DNA of 64,000 nucleotides, from NCBI RefSeq assembly GCF_001704415.2, contig NC_030817.1:34483550-34547549 (forward strand), read 5' to 3'. This DNA is from Capra hircus. Lineage: Eukaryota; Chordata; Mammalia; Artiodactyla; Bovidae. The position numbers and the translations under genes were made by a program. The notes under the pieces are model-generated. The model saw nothing but the letters and a program-made list of their open reading frames with translations, was not told where the DNA came from and made no database searches. Below are positions 23,301 through 35,490 of this stretch, in pieces. The first letter of the stretch is position 1; every line of letters starts with the position of its first letter.

Positions 23301-24800
23301 TTGTAGATTTTTTTTTTTTTTTTGGATGATGGCTATTCTGACCAGTGTGAGGTGATACCTCATTGTAGTTTTGATTTGCATTTCTCTAATAATTAGTGAT
23401 GCTGAGCATCTTTCCATGAGCCTCCTGGCCATTTGCATGTCATCTTTGAGGAAATGTCTATTTAGGTCTTCCCATTTTTTTGATTGGGTTGTTTTTGTTT
23501 TGATATTAAGCTGCATGAGCTGTTTATTTTGGAGACTAATCCTCCAAAGCAACTGTCTTTGTCAGTTGCTCCATTTCCAAATATTTTCTCCCATTCTGAG
23601 GGTTATCTTTTCATCTTGTTTATCCTTTCCTTTGCTATCCACAAGCTTTAAAGTTTAATTAGGTCCTATTTGTTTATTTTAAATTTTTATTATAGGAGGT
23701 AGGTCAAAAAAGATCTTTCTGTGATTTATATCAAAGAGTGTTTTTCCTATATTTTCCTCTGTGTGTTTTATAGTGTCTGATCTAACATTTAGGTCTTTAA
23801 TTCACTTTATTTTTGAATATGGTGTTAAAGAATGTTCTAATTTCATTATTTTACATGTAGCTGTCTGGTTTTCCCAGGACTAATTTATTGAAGAGATTAT
23901 TTTCCATTGTATATTCTTACCTCCTTTGTCATAGATTGGGTGACACAAGTTTGTGAGTTTATCTTTGGGTTTCTATCTTGTACTATTGATCTATATTTCT
24001 GTTTTTGTGCCAGTATCATATTGTCTTGATTATTGTAGTTTTATAGGATAGTCTGAAGTCAGGGAGCTTGATTTTCCCAGTTCCACTTTTCTTTCTCAAG
24101 ATTACTTTGGCTATTCAGGGTCTTTTGAGTTTCTATACAAACTGTAAATTTTGGAGGTTCTAATTCTGTTAAAAATGCCATTGGTAACTTAATAGGGATT
24201 GCACTGAATCTATAGATTGCTTTGGGTGGTATAGTCATTTTCACAATATTGATTCTTTTAATCCAAGAACATGGTGTATCCCTCCATCGGTTTGTGTCAT
24301 CTTTGGTTTCTTTCATCAGTGCTTTATTGTTTTCGAGTACAGTCTTTTGCCTTCTTAGGTAGGTTTATTTCTAGGTATTTTATTCTTTTTGTTGCAGTGG
24401 TTATGGCATTGTTTCCTTAAATTCTTGTTGTGATCTTTCATTGTTAAGTGTATAGGAATGCAGTAAGTTTCTATGTATTAATTTTGTGCCCTGCAACTTT
24501 ACCAAATTCACTGATGAGCTCAAGCAGTTTTCAAATGCATCATTAGGATTTTCTGTGTACAGTTATCATGTCATTTGCAAATGGTGACAGTTTTACTTCT
24601 TTCCCAATTTGTATTCCTTTTATTTCTATTTCTTCTCCGATTGCTGTGGCTAGGACTTCCAAAACTATGTGGAATAACAGTGGTGAGAGTGGACGCCTTG
24701 TCTAGTTCCAGAACTTAAGAGGAAATGGTTTCATTTTTCACCATTGAGAATGATGTTTGCTGTGGGTTTGTTGTATATGGGGTTTATTATGTTGAGGTTT

Positions 24801-25091
24801 GTTGTTGTTCAGCCGCTAAGTCATGTCCAACTCTTTATGACCCCATGGACTGTAGTATGCTCCACTGAGTGATGCTGTCTACATCTCATCCTCTGCTGCC
24901 CTCTTTTTCTTTTGCCTTCAATCTTTCCCAGCATCAGTCTTTTCCAATGAGCCGGCTTCTCATGTCAGGTGGCCAAAATATTGGGGTTTTAGCATCAGTC
25001 CTTGCAATGAATACTCAGGGTTGATTTCCTTTAGGACTGATTGGTTTGATCTCCTTGCTGTCCAAGAGACTCTCGAGAGTCTCTTGGACAG
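24801..25091 (-). mobile_element. BovB 3' end with terminal palindrome
   Basis: Starts TTGTTGTTCAGCCGCTAAGTC (BovB 3' end, antisense) and follows BovB to the CTCCTTGCTGTCC region. There the sequence folds back as a perfect 34-bp inverted repeat at 25058-25091, and L1 no. 2 resumes. The palindrome extends a shorter near-palindrome (GACTCTCAAGAGTC) present in ordinary BovB. Confidence 0.88.
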
Positions 25092-25819
25092 TGATCTCTT
25101 GGTTATTTAGTACTGTTTAACCTCCGTGTGTTTGTGTTTTTTACAGTTTTCTTTTTCTTGTGATTGATTTCTAATCTCATAGCATTGTGACTGGAAAAGA
25201 TGCTTGATATGATTTCAATTTTCTTACATTTACCAAGGCTTGATTTGTGATCAAGGGTGGGATCTCTCTTGGAGAATGTTCCATGTTCATTCTATTACTT
25301 AAGAAAGTCTATTCTGCTTTTAGGTGAAATTTCCTATAAATATCAATCTAGTGTGGATTACTGTGTCATTTAAAGTTTTTATTTATTTTCTGTCTGGATC
25401 TGTCCATTGGTATAAATATGGTGTTGATGTCCCCTACTATTATTGTGTTACTGTTGATTTACCCTTTTATGGCTGTTAGCATTTGCTTTATGTATTGTGG
25501 TGCTTCTATATTGGGAATATAAATATTTATAATTGTTATATCTTCTTAGATCAATCCCTTGATTATTATGTAGTGATCTTCCTTGTCTCTTATAAAGTCA
25601 TTATTTTAAAGTCTATTTTATCTGTTGAGTATTGCTCCAGCTTTCTTTTTCTGTCTCTTCACTTTAAGTCTGCATGTGTCCTAGGTTTGAGGTGGGTTTC
25701 TTGTAGACAACATAATATATATAGAGGTCTTGTTTTTGTACCCATTCAGCCAGTCTGTGTCTTTTGGTTAGATACATTTAAATCCATTTACATTCAAGGT
25801 AAATATCAATATTTTGTCT

Positions 25820-26110
25820 TTAATTTCTGTCAATTTGATTACTATGTACCTTGGCATGTCGCTCTGGGTTTATTCTACCTGGGACTCCTGTGCTTCCTGG
25901 ACTTAGGTGACTGATGGGGAAGTTTTCAGCTACTATCTCTTCAAATATTTTCTCAAGTCCTTTCTCTTCTCCATCTGGGACCCCTATAATGTGAATGTTG
26001 GTACGTTTAATTTTGTCCTGGAGGTCTCTTATATTGTCCTCATTTCTTTTTATCCTTTTATTCTGTCCCACAGCAGTGATTTCTACCATTCTGTCTTCCT
26101 GCTCATTCAT
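25820..26110 (-). pseudogene. L1 ORF1 protein remnant
   Basis: The 96-residue minus frame carries NIRDLQDKIKRTNIHIIGVP and LEKIFEEIVAENFP. These span the end of the coiled coil and the start of the RNA-binding domain of L1 ORF1p, the nucleic-acid chaperone. The rest of the domain is lost to frameshifts, and the frame then reads unrelated L1 sequence. Confidence 0.8.
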
Positions 26111-27325
26111 TTTTCTGCTTCAGTTATTCTACTGATTCCTTCTATTGTATTGTATTGTTCTTCTGTTTTAGGCAGAAGAACAAACATTTCTTCTTTGTCA
26201 AACATTTCTTTTATCTTCTTAGTGTGTGCTTCCATTCTTTTTCTGAGATCCCTGGATCATCTTTACTATCATTACTCTGAATTGTTTCTGGGCAGATCTC
26301 CACTTCACTTAGTTGTTCTTCTGGGGTTTTATCTGTTCCTTTGTCTGGGATATATTCCTCCCTCTGGCATCTCATTTTGTGTAGCTTTCTGTGTTTGCAG
26401 TGTCTATTCTGAAAGATGCAAGGTTGTAGTTCTTGTTTCTGCTATCTACCCCCTGGTGAATAAGGCTGGTTTTAGAGGCTTATGCAGGCTTCCTAGCGAG
26501 AGGGACTGCTTCCTGGCCACTGCTGGGTGGAGCTGGATTTTATCCCTCTGGTGGACAGGGTCATGTCAAGGGATATGTTGAGCAGGCAGCTATGTGTTCA
26601 GGAGACTTTAAGCAGCCTGTCTCCTACTGAGGAGGGCTGTGATCCCACCCTGTTGGTTGTTTGGCATCCCAGCAATGGAGACTACAGGCTGTTGGGTGGA
26701 GCTAGGTTTTCATGAAAAAATGGTGGCCTCCAGGAGGGCTCATGCCAATGAGTACTCCTCAGAATACCACTGCCAGTGTCTTTGTCCCCACAGTGAGCCA
26801 CAGCTGCTCCCTACACAGGAAATCTTTTGATACCAGCAGGTAGGTCTAGTCAGGCCCCTAAGTGGTCATTGTTCCCCATTCCCCAGCCCTGCCCCACTGC
26901 TCCCAGGGGCCTGACATGCACAAGACCTTGTGTATGCCCTCCAAGAATGGACATTCTGTTTCCCCCAGTCCTGTGATCAAAGCCCACTGGCCTTCAAAGC
27001 CAGATGTTCTGGGGACTCCTCCTCCTGTTGCCAGAACCCCAGGCTGGGGAGCCTAATGTGTGGCTCAGAAGTCTCACTCTTATGGGAGAACCTGTGCAAT
27101 ATAATTATTTTCTAGTTTGTGGGACATCTACCCAGTGGGTATTGGATTTGATTTTATTACTACTGTGCCCCTTCTACCACTCCACTGGGGCTTCTTCCCT
27201 TTTCACTGGATGTAGGATATCTTTTGTGGTAGGTTCTGGTGGGTTGTTGTTGATGACTGTTAACAGTTCATTGTGATTCTCACTTTTCATACAAAGAGGT
27301 GAGCTCGTATTCTTCTACTCTATCA

Positions 27326-29443
27326 TCTTGTCTCAACCCCCTCAGCCAGGTGGAACAACCTTTTTTCTTCCTGCACGGCAGTTCTTGGTAAATAATGTAA
27401 CTTTTGAGTCTATGGTCTCTTATTTTCCACATATTCTTGACTCCTATGTCTAGGATAGGTGTCCCTCTAAGAGACTCCTGTGCCTTCCAGTACTTTCTTA
27501 TGACTGTGCTGATCACAAAATATGCTAATGATTTGTGGCCTCACCTGTAATGTTTTCCAGACTCCACAATTTGAGGGCAGAGCCCGGGGCATCCTGGTCA
27601 TTATCAGATTTCCAGCCCTTAGCTCCTGCTTAGTCATGGCAACCAATTAGGGACCGGGTATAGCACTGCTCCATTCTTACTCAGTTCTCATAGTGATTCT
27701 AAAGGGTATGTACCGGTATTATTCCAGTTACATGGATATGAGGCCAAGTCACCACTTCACAACTGTAGAGCTAAGTGGTAGATCAGGACCTGGAACTATG
27801 GCTTGACTTCAGAACTATTAATATGCAGTAACTGCTCAAACAGCAGCATGCTTTCCCTCTTAGTCATTATTTTTACATGCTCTTTCTATCTTTGAACAAA
27901 ATACATGAATGAGAATTGGTAAGAAACTTATCCTGTGATGTGCCCTCCTGGACACCAGTGTATGCTTTCTATCTGCCCAGGGTGGTACCAACCAAGTGTG
28001 ATTCTCTACAAGATGGTACTGAGTAGAAGGAGTTCAAACTTAAACTTAGGCCCTCCTTGATTTAAAATCCCATTTGCTGCCACCTTCTAACTCTGTGACT
28101 GGGCAATATTCAACCTCTCTACGCTACACTTTCCTCATCCATGAAACGGGGATAATTCCACTTCCCTGACAAGGCTGGCATGCAGATTAACATTTCTGAG
28201 ACATTAGCTCATTTAATGCAGTGTCTGCACTCAGCAAACATACACTGCTTACTTACTGTTGCTGTTATAATGATCAATAACTCATTTGACCATCCTAACC
28301 CAGTTTTGTGTAGAATTATCCTATGATCAAAACTTTTTTTGAAAAACAGATTTTACATCCTCTTTCCTATTTACAATCTCTTGAAACATATTTCAGCAAA
28401 GTTTATTGAATTTGTTTAGCTTTCATAGAAAGTGTTTTTCATTTTTAGTCATAGTGCTCCAAGATTGGGATTTTATCACAAAAGGCAGAACCTATACCTG
28501 CAGCTGAATAATGGTGTAAGCAAGTAATAAAAATAACTATCCCCTAAAAACAAACATCCAGTAGAGAATAGCAAACCAGCTTTGTAAAATCCCCCATCTT
28601 CTTTTTCTATCTTAAAAATATCATCTTTCTCTGCGAACTAGATCACATCCTCTATTATTTATATTATTATTTCCCAGGTAGTTTGAAAGAAAACACTTGT
28701 TCTCTCTTGCTCTAGTTTCTACCCAACAATTAATTAAAAGTACTGGAGTAGAAAATTTACTAAGAACCTTTTAGTGCTGTGCCACACAGCCATGGCAGTA
28801 TGAGAAACCCCAAACTTACTATTTAAGGTATTAAAATGATTCTCCATAGAAGAAAGGGTTAAAAACCCAACAGCTTTAGGATAAGCAGTAATATTTATAG
28901 AAAAAATATTAACATGCCAAGTCAATGTACTATATGAACTATTTCAAGTAAAACAGTAACTATGACTTTGAACTATATAAGGAACTATAATTTCTTATGA
29001 ACAAGAAAAAAAAAAAGCTAACTTAATTATCTTTTTTGTCTGCAGAAAGCCTAGTAAATAATTCTGTAATTCATAATTTTCACTAATTAGTTTTAGACTG
29101 CTCAGGATTTTTCCAAATTAGTGAAGTTTTACACTAAAAATAAGTTCATTTTTCTTAAAGTGAATTTAAACAGAATTCTATGGTGAAGTATAGCGATAGA
29201 ATTATGCTTTTAATGTTGTTAAGAACAAAAGTTAATTTTCTTCCACTATTGGAAAAGCTTAATCATGACAGTGAATAAGGCCATTTCCTTCTTATTTTCG
29301 GAGAAAATTCCGATTCTCCTGGGTCAATGGAACACAACCCTAAGACCTAGACAAAAGATTTTGAATTTCAGGGGAGAAAAATGACAGTGTTCAACTTATG
29401 TGTTTGTAGTTTCATGCATTTTTTTTGTGTGAAGTCCACTTAC
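27326..29443. other. PELI2 intron 5, unique part near exon 5
   Basis: Mainly unique sequence. MIR fragments are visible at about 27660-27830 (minus) and 28035-28250 (plus, GTGACTGGGCAATATTCAACC and CTCATCCATGAAACGGGGAT). The 78-residue minus frame at 27280-27516 has no motif I can place. The exon 5 donor (GTAAGT, complement at 29438-29443) closes the stretch. Confidence 0.5.
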
Positions 29444-29632
29444 CAGCTTTCCCCTTTGCTGAGCAGACCTGGTCTCCCTCAAGGTATACACGTCTCCACA
29501 GACGGAGATCTCACGCCAGACCCCGGGCTGGGACTCCTCAGTGAAGCCACCTCTTGGATGCATCACCAGGACGCCATTGGTCGTGAGCCCATCCATGTGG
29601 CCGTCGGGGTTTTTCCACTTTGCTGCCTTTTC
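29444..29632 (-). CDS. PELI2: PELI2 exon 5: C-terminal part of FHA domain
   Basis: 189 bp, 63 residues (170-232), from EKAAKWKNPDGHMDG to SAQQRGKL. The acceptor is CTTTCCAG (AG at 29633-29634) and the donor is CTG|GTAAGT. Both borders are phase 0. It completes the Pellino FHA domain, which reads phosphothreonine on IRAK-type partners. Thr187 and Asn188 of the GLTTNG loop are the residues described as phosphopeptide contacts in the human PELI2 FHA structure, and both are intact here. The segment GGFTEESQPGVWREISVCGD is a strongly conserved Pellino stretch. A frame running past the donor to 29396 is intron read-through, not coding. Confidence 0.96.
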
Positions 29633-31147
29633 CTGGAAAGCATCCCACAGAAAAGATGATGTTCAACACAAAAAGGTTATAGAATCTCTCCAAAATATTG
29701 GGTAAGGGCAGAGGGGAGAAAAGTGAGCAATTTTCATTCTCTGTTTAAAGCTAATAATCAGAAGGATAAAATACGCAATTAGTCTGAGAAAATGAAAGAA
29801 GTGTAAGAATAGATGAATGATTTATCACTGGAGACAGATATTTATCTTGGGCTTTTACAAAAGAAAATCTGATGTCTGGGCCTCTACCTCAGAGATTCTT
29901 TTTCAAACCACATTCCTCCCACCCCCACAACCCCACCAACCCCAGGTGATTTCAGGAATCCCAGTACGTATTCTTCAATTCTATTTGCGCAGTGCTTTCA
30001 TCCTATTATCTAATAATGTTTTGTATGAACTCATTATCATGTAAGTACTAGAAGGAAGTGAAAATTTTTCATTCAACAAAATTTCAAAATACATCAGGCC
30101 AACAGGCTGTGGCCACTATGTTTTGTTTTCATAAGGATCAGTGTTTACATCATCAAAGGTGGAAGGCGCAAGCAACTGGAAATAAAGGAAGACTGGACAC
30201 CCGGCCATTCTTTCTTGGGGACAGAGCCAGCTACTGTTCACAGGACTCGGGTAAATCTGATTAAGGTAAGCCACTTATGACTGGTTTAGGGGTGGGCATG
30301 TGACTGAATTCTGACCAATGAGACCTGAGCGAGTCTTCTGGGAAGCTTCCTGTAAAGATTTCTTTGCTCTTTAAAGAGACCAGGAAGAAATACGGCCCTT
30401 CTTCAGCGACCTGTCATGCTGTGGGGAGGGTGTGGAAGTACAGGAGCCATCTCACCCACACCAGGACCTCGTCTGAGGAAAGCGGTGTGACCAGAGGGCA
30501 AGATGGAATAAATCTGGCTCCCCTGACATTACACTGGATCAACCAATCTTGCAACTGGCCTTTCTGGGCATTTCTTGTAATATGGGATGACCCTTTTTTA
30601 TTACCATTTAGGTCATTTTAAGAGAGCTTTTTCTCCCCTGAAAAAATACCTTGATTCAAAAAGGGACTATATTAAAACTAGATATTCACTACAACTGTGG
30701 GTTTTTATTTACATGGACAGTCTATGAAGAGAGATATTTTTAGTCTTGTTTTAGTTTTGTTCTTTGTGATATCACGTCTGTAACTGGAACAAAGTAAACA
30801 CTAACAAATTTTTGAATGAATAAATGAACATTTTTTTTGAACCCCAATTATCTAGATCTGATCATTTTTCTTTCTGAAATAAATCCCCTTAAATCTACCA
30901 TAAATACATTATATGTGGTAATATACATACTTTTAAGAAGTCACTCTACATTTTATAGTTAATGGTCATTACTTGTTATATCTGCCATATTTTCAGATTT
31001 TTAGTAAGTTTTTCACGAAAACGAAAATTTCAAAATCTAAAACCAGAAGCATTTTGTAAGGCAAATATTCTGGCCACAATTAAATGTTACATATGTGATG
31101 ATAATGGGTGTTTTTCTAGAAACAATGTACTGATTAATAGTACTTAC
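29633..31147. other. PELI2 intron 4
   Basis: About 1.5 kb. Most is unique. A diverged ancient repeat seems present at about 30285-30500 (GACCAATGAGACCTGAG, CTTCTGGGAAGCTTCCTG), with a relative at 43319-43740. Frames at 29817-30044, 30058-30264 and 30364-30621 show no family motif. Confidence 0.5.
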
Positions 31148-31345
31148 TCCAAGAAATATGTTTTTGGAAGAGTCGAATCCAGCTGCAAATATTCGTGCTG
31201 TGTAAGGTTCGTTCCTGTCACAGACTATCCTGCAGGCAAACCTAGATATGGTGCTCTGTGTAATCTGCGCTTCATCATTGTTCTGACTGCCAGAAATTGT
31301 GTCTGTAACGACGAAGTCGATAGGGCTTTCTGTTGATCTGCCCAC
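31148..31345 (-). CDS. PELI2: PELI2 exon 4: central FHA domain
   Basis: 198 bp, 66 residues (104-169), from VGRSTESPIDFVV to DSSKNIFLG. The acceptor is TTTATTTAG (AG at 31346-31347) and the donor GGA|GTAAGT (31142-31147). Both borders are phase 0. The motifs STISRFACRI and VCDRNEPYTARIFAAGF form the core beta strands of the Pellino FHA domain. Arg106, a phosphothreonine-contact residue described for human PELI2, is the third residue of the exon and is present. The overlapping plus frame at 30962-31336 is a shadow of this exon. Confidence 0.97.
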
Positions 31346-32784
31346 CTAAATAAATCAAATTATACTCATGATCCACTCATATCCAAAAATATGTCACCAT
31401 ATTCATTACATGAAATAAGTGTTCAGGATCCTTTAATATTCATTATCTCTACTAGGAAGGTTAGAATAAAAAAATCTCGTCTGTTCCTTCTCTTGTTTAA
31501 GGGAGATGTTATGGTAACCAACCACCAGATTTTAAATGTTAAGAAAAAAGCTCCATTTTCTATTCTGGAAGAAAATACATCTCACCCCAAACAGGTGTAT
31601 GATCAGGTAGAAACATAATTTATTACTGTCATAGAAAATCATTCCTTTTTCCCCTCTTGTATTTCCAAGTGAAAAAAAAACAAAACCAAGGTTTTAAAGG
31701 CAGCCAGGAAACTAAAGCCCTATTTCCCCTATTCTTGCCAGGCTCCAGACTCCAGGGCCTGGTTTTTTACGCTAAATGAATCCACCTGTGACTCATGGCA
31801 CAGTGCAGAGCCCTACCCCAGACTTAAGAGACCCAGCGCCTATTTCCCTTCCTCAGTGTGAGTGAGAATGGTGTGAAACGCTATACAAGTCAGCCCAAAG
31901 CTTGACATAGTCATATGAAAGGTTTAAAAATGCCGGTCATAACAGTTCAATTTTGAATTTTTAAAGACTTATCCTGGCAAAGTGTAAAAAGCTGACAATA
32001 ATATTTTATTGGCTTACTTCCTTGGTAAGTTTAAATGCTGCCAGAAAGAATATATTTCATTAGCATGATCTTAAGAGTTCCAACAAGCTTTTTCATATTC
32101 ACTAAATCCAAATAAGACAGGTACTGTTGTGTCCTGGGAAATATTTGTTACAGGTAAGGAAGTCCTCATGACAAAATACTAAATTGTCTGTGTAATGATG
32201 TTCTATGACTCTCTAACTAGGAAACAGTAACAAATGTTATATATGCCAAAGATATGTCTTAAAATAATTTATATGTAAACAATATCTTGTTAAACATGAT
32301 ATTAATGTTCTCTCCTAACAGCAGTGACTCTGGTTCTGAAGCTGTCAGTGGAAGGAACACACAGAGCTCCAAGGTACATATGTATATAAGGCCCCCAAAT
32401 TCAATTTCCTAGGTATCTTTATCCTGATCTCTAAATTCTACCTAAAGCATAAGCATTGTGAAGAAGAGGCAACAGACATCTATTTTCTCTTATTATTTTT
32501 TTAAACATGCTTAATTTCTTATCCTATTAAAATGTTCCTGGAATAAACTAAACCACCAGGTTCACTGAAACTTAAATAGATGCATGTATCCTAAACATAT
32601 GGATTTCAGGTTTAGAAAACATACACCTTCTTACAAAGTGCAACATAAAATTTAGATTATAAACTTTACGATTCATCTTTCTAAAGCTGCAGAATCTTCC
32701 CTCTGCTAGGTTCACTGAAAAGCTGGATGTGTAACTCAGAAGCTCTACTGATTCAGACTACTCTGATTTTTTCAGGTTTTTTTT
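31346..32784. other. PELI2 intron 3, unique part near exon 4
   Basis: No clear repeat or gene. The frame at 31391-31618 lacks any family motif. The stretch ends at a T-run that precedes an L1M fragment. Confidence 0.5.
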
Positions 32785-33045
32785 TTTTTTTAAACTACCC
32801 TCCTTAGCTACTTTCAAGTATATAATACAGTATTATTAACTATGATTACCATACTGTATATTATATACCCAGAACTTACCCATCTCACAGCTGGAAGCCT
32901 GCAGTATTTGACCAGCATCTCCCAATTCTGCACCCCCTGTAACTACTATTCTAATTTCCGTTTTTATAATTCTGAATTTTTTTTGTATTTTACATATAAG
33001 TGATATTATACAACATTTGTCTTGCTGTTTAATTTCACGTTAGTT
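32785..33045 (-). mobile_element. L1M 3' UTR fragment
   Basis: TATATAATACAGTATTATTA, CATCTCACAGCTGGAAGCC and TTTTACATATAAGTGATATT are complements of the older-L1 3' UTR. Strongly diverged. Confidence 0.6.
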
Positions 33046-34304
33046 TTTTTAATTAGAAAAGTAACAGATACACTGCAAAATATTTTACAAATATAGGGAA
33101 AGTACACAGGAGACTATGTCAAACTCAGGAACAAATCTGTCCTGAACCTCTATTCCACTGAAGCTCAGGAGTAAAATGTGAAAAGTTCTAAAATTGCCAT
33201 CACACAAATCCCCTAGCTCTCACAAAGACACAGGCCATGACCTAATTTCTGTCACCTCCGTGGAAGAGGGCAAAGATTTCTCACGCTCTGTTAAAAGCTC
33301 AAAGCTAAAACCACACTCCAGCAGAATGTCACACAACTGTTCCTTGTCTACAGAGATAACTCTCTTCAAGAAAGGCCACCCCCCATGTATTAAATTAATG
33401 TCTTGATGAATTAACTGAAATTGCCTGTAAAACATGACATTTTATTCCAACTGGAACATACTGCTAGGATCAATTATTTCAAGTCGGGATACTTACCCAA
33501 GTGGTCATTTAATATTTGTTTATCAGTTTCCTTCCACTTAAATCTAACTTGTAGAGTGTTAGTATATTTCTATACTTTAGGACACAAACCTCATGTTGCC
33601 AGAGGTGGGGGGACGAGGCCACTTTCCTAATGAAAACTCACCCAATGTGGAAGACTTGGAGCCTGTCCTTTCTCTGACTGTTGGATCAATTCTACATTAT
33701 TTTAAGGTTAGTCATGTGGACCAGCCATGATGTATTTGAATTCCATCTGATATTCATATAGTAGGCACAGGGAGAATTTTTCTCCCTGCTGCTGACTGCC
33801 AGACACACACAGAATCATATGGCACTTTCAATTGTGTATGCATATGAAAAAAGTTTGCGTTTGCCTGGTTGTCAAAGTCAGTATGGGTAGAATGGTATAG
33901 AAACACCTGAAAGGGCCTCCTTCATCTTCTCTAAACAAATCAGTCCTACCTGTGCCCCTGCTTCTGTTAACCTTATTTTGTCACTTCCCTTCTATTACTA
34001 GGATGGGCTATTGCTGCTCCTATCTAGTCAGCCATCAAACATTCTGGAGCTTCTCAAATTATAGGGACTGTGAGGCAAAGGACTAGTTTTTTTTGGTTTG
34101 CTTTTAAAATTTCAAGCTGTCGCTTAATATCTTTTCAAAATATAACAAAAATCAGTATTAGAAAAATGATCACCCGCTTCGATGTCTCAGGAATGTCAAA
34201 CCGCTATTACAAGTTCCCAAATGCATCCCTTCTCAGCTTCCTCACTCACCTCATCCTGGACGTTTTGCTGCTTGGCTAAGCAGCCTGAATATCACTGTTC
34301 TAGA
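33046..34304. other. PELI2 intron 3, unique sequence
   Basis: I see no repeat or gene. Small frames on both strands (33194-33406, 33220-33435, 33421-33630 and 34070-34279) show no family motif. Confidence 0.45.
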
Positions 34305-34884
34305 CTAGTCTCTCATCTTTAAAAATGCTTTCCTTCGTTGGAAAGCAATTCTCAAACTAGAGCTCCATTTCTGATTCATTCTACTGGTAATACTTCCTGA
34401 AAAACTTGTCACTAGTTACTACCTCTGTTTCCTTCCTCATCCTGTAACCCACTCCTGAGCCTCTCCACCATCATGCTCTCAGCAGGCCTGGCTCCACTGA
34501 AACCCTGCTTGCTGACGTTTCCAGGACTTACACTCAGCATGTCCTGGTACATCTGTACCTAGTATTAAGTTGATGAAACCCTTCCAGGCTAGCTGGTAAA
34601 CAGTCCCTTTCTCTTGTCTGTTCTCTCCCCAGGTTATCTCATCAAATTCCATTTACTAGCCCCAAAGTCCTGGTATCTCTCTTTGCTTCAGACTAGCACA
34701 TATGATCTCCATGTGGATGTCTAATAAGCATCTCAAATATGACATGTTTCCAGCAGAACCTGGATCCTCTTCAAGCCCTAGTCTCTCATCTTTTAAAATG
34801 CTTTCCTTTGTTGGAAAGCAATTCTCAAACTAGAGCTCCATTTCTCTGATTCATTCTACTGGTAATACTTCCTGAAAAACTTGT
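34305..34884 (+). repeat. Local direct duplication of about 105 bp
   Basis: Copy 1 at 34305-34409 and copy 2 at 34778-34884 share CTAGTCTCTCATCTTT, GTTGGAAAGCAATTCTCAAA and GGTAATACTTCCTGAAAAAC. They differ by a 2-bp indel (CT) and a couple of substitutions. 368 bp of non-repeated sequence separate them. The similarity is far higher than the age of the neighbouring L2, so the copy is recent. Confidence 0.9.
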
Positions 34885-35490
34885 TCCCCATGTCAGTGAC
34901 TGGCACCTAGTTTGCTCAAGCTAAAAATCAATACCCACGAGCCACCCTTGATTCTTCAATTTCTCCACACTCACGTTAAACCTTGTGTAAATTCTATCAA
35001 CTCTTCCTCCAAACACATCATCAGTCCTCCCACATTTCCCCACCCTAGCTCCAGCTGCCATCAGCTCGTTGTTGGTTTGCATCACCTCAGCCTCCAATCT
35101 TTCTCCCTGTTTTCACACTTGCCTCCTACATTCTTCTCTGGACAGTCCTTGGAGATATCTTAACCAAGTGGAAGTAGAATTTTATCTCTTCCTTGTTAAA
35201 AAAATCCTCCAACAGTTTCCCCAAAACTTCTAGAATAAAACCCAAACTCTTTACTTGGCCTAAAAGCCCCTTACCCTCTTGGCCTCTGCCTACCTCTCTG
35301 AGTTCATCTCACACCGCTTTCTTCCTCCTCCACTCTGCTGTGGGGCCTTGGCACTGCTGTAGTGCTTGCTTCTCTGTGTCTGTTTTTCTACTCCAGAATG
35401 TAGGTTCCAGAAGAGGGGAGCCTTAGCTGTCTACCTCCAGTGACTAGATGAGGAGCTGACACATAGTAGGTGCTCAAGAAATAAAACTCA
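34420..35490 (+). mobile_element. L2 LINE 3' region
   Basis: AAACCCAAACTCTTTACTTG, CTTGGCCTCTGCCTACCTCT, CCAGAATGTAGGTTCCAGAA and GACACATAGTAGGTGCTCAA follow the order of the L2 3' UTR on the plus strand. Copy 2 of the local 105-bp duplication lies within it. It is old and non-coding, and the left border is approximate. Confidence 0.7.

Larger units (their letters stand above)
22535..27325 (-). mobile_element. L1 no. 2, 3' UTR to 5' UTR, decayed
   Basis: A minus-strand L1 whose 3' end is near 22535 and 5' end near 27325. ORF2 remnants include 22892-23182 (YDPAIPPLGIHPEKT, WYMYAMDYYSAIKRN) and 24059-24316 (DTPCSWIKRINIVKMTIPPK). An ORF1 remnant is at 25820-26110 and a GC-richer 5' UTR at about 26440-27325. 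At about 4.8 kb including a BovB insert it is shorter than a full ruminant L1, so parts of ORF2 and ORF1 are deleted. All frames are broken. It lies in the same orientation as PELI2. Confidence 0.85.

Noticed and set aside
25907..26581. 224-residue plus frame, the longest in the window, hydrophobic
   Set aside because: It is antisense to L1 ORF1 and 5' UTR sequence; hydrophobic antisense frames are common over L1.
22535..27325. L1 no. 2 as an element nested inside L1 no. 1
   Set aside because: L1 no. 1 does not resume after 27325, so the two simply abut, or no. 1 was already truncated.
30962..31336. 124-residue plus-strand frame
   Set aside because: Its right half is the exact complement of PELI2 exon 4, which explains the lack of stops.
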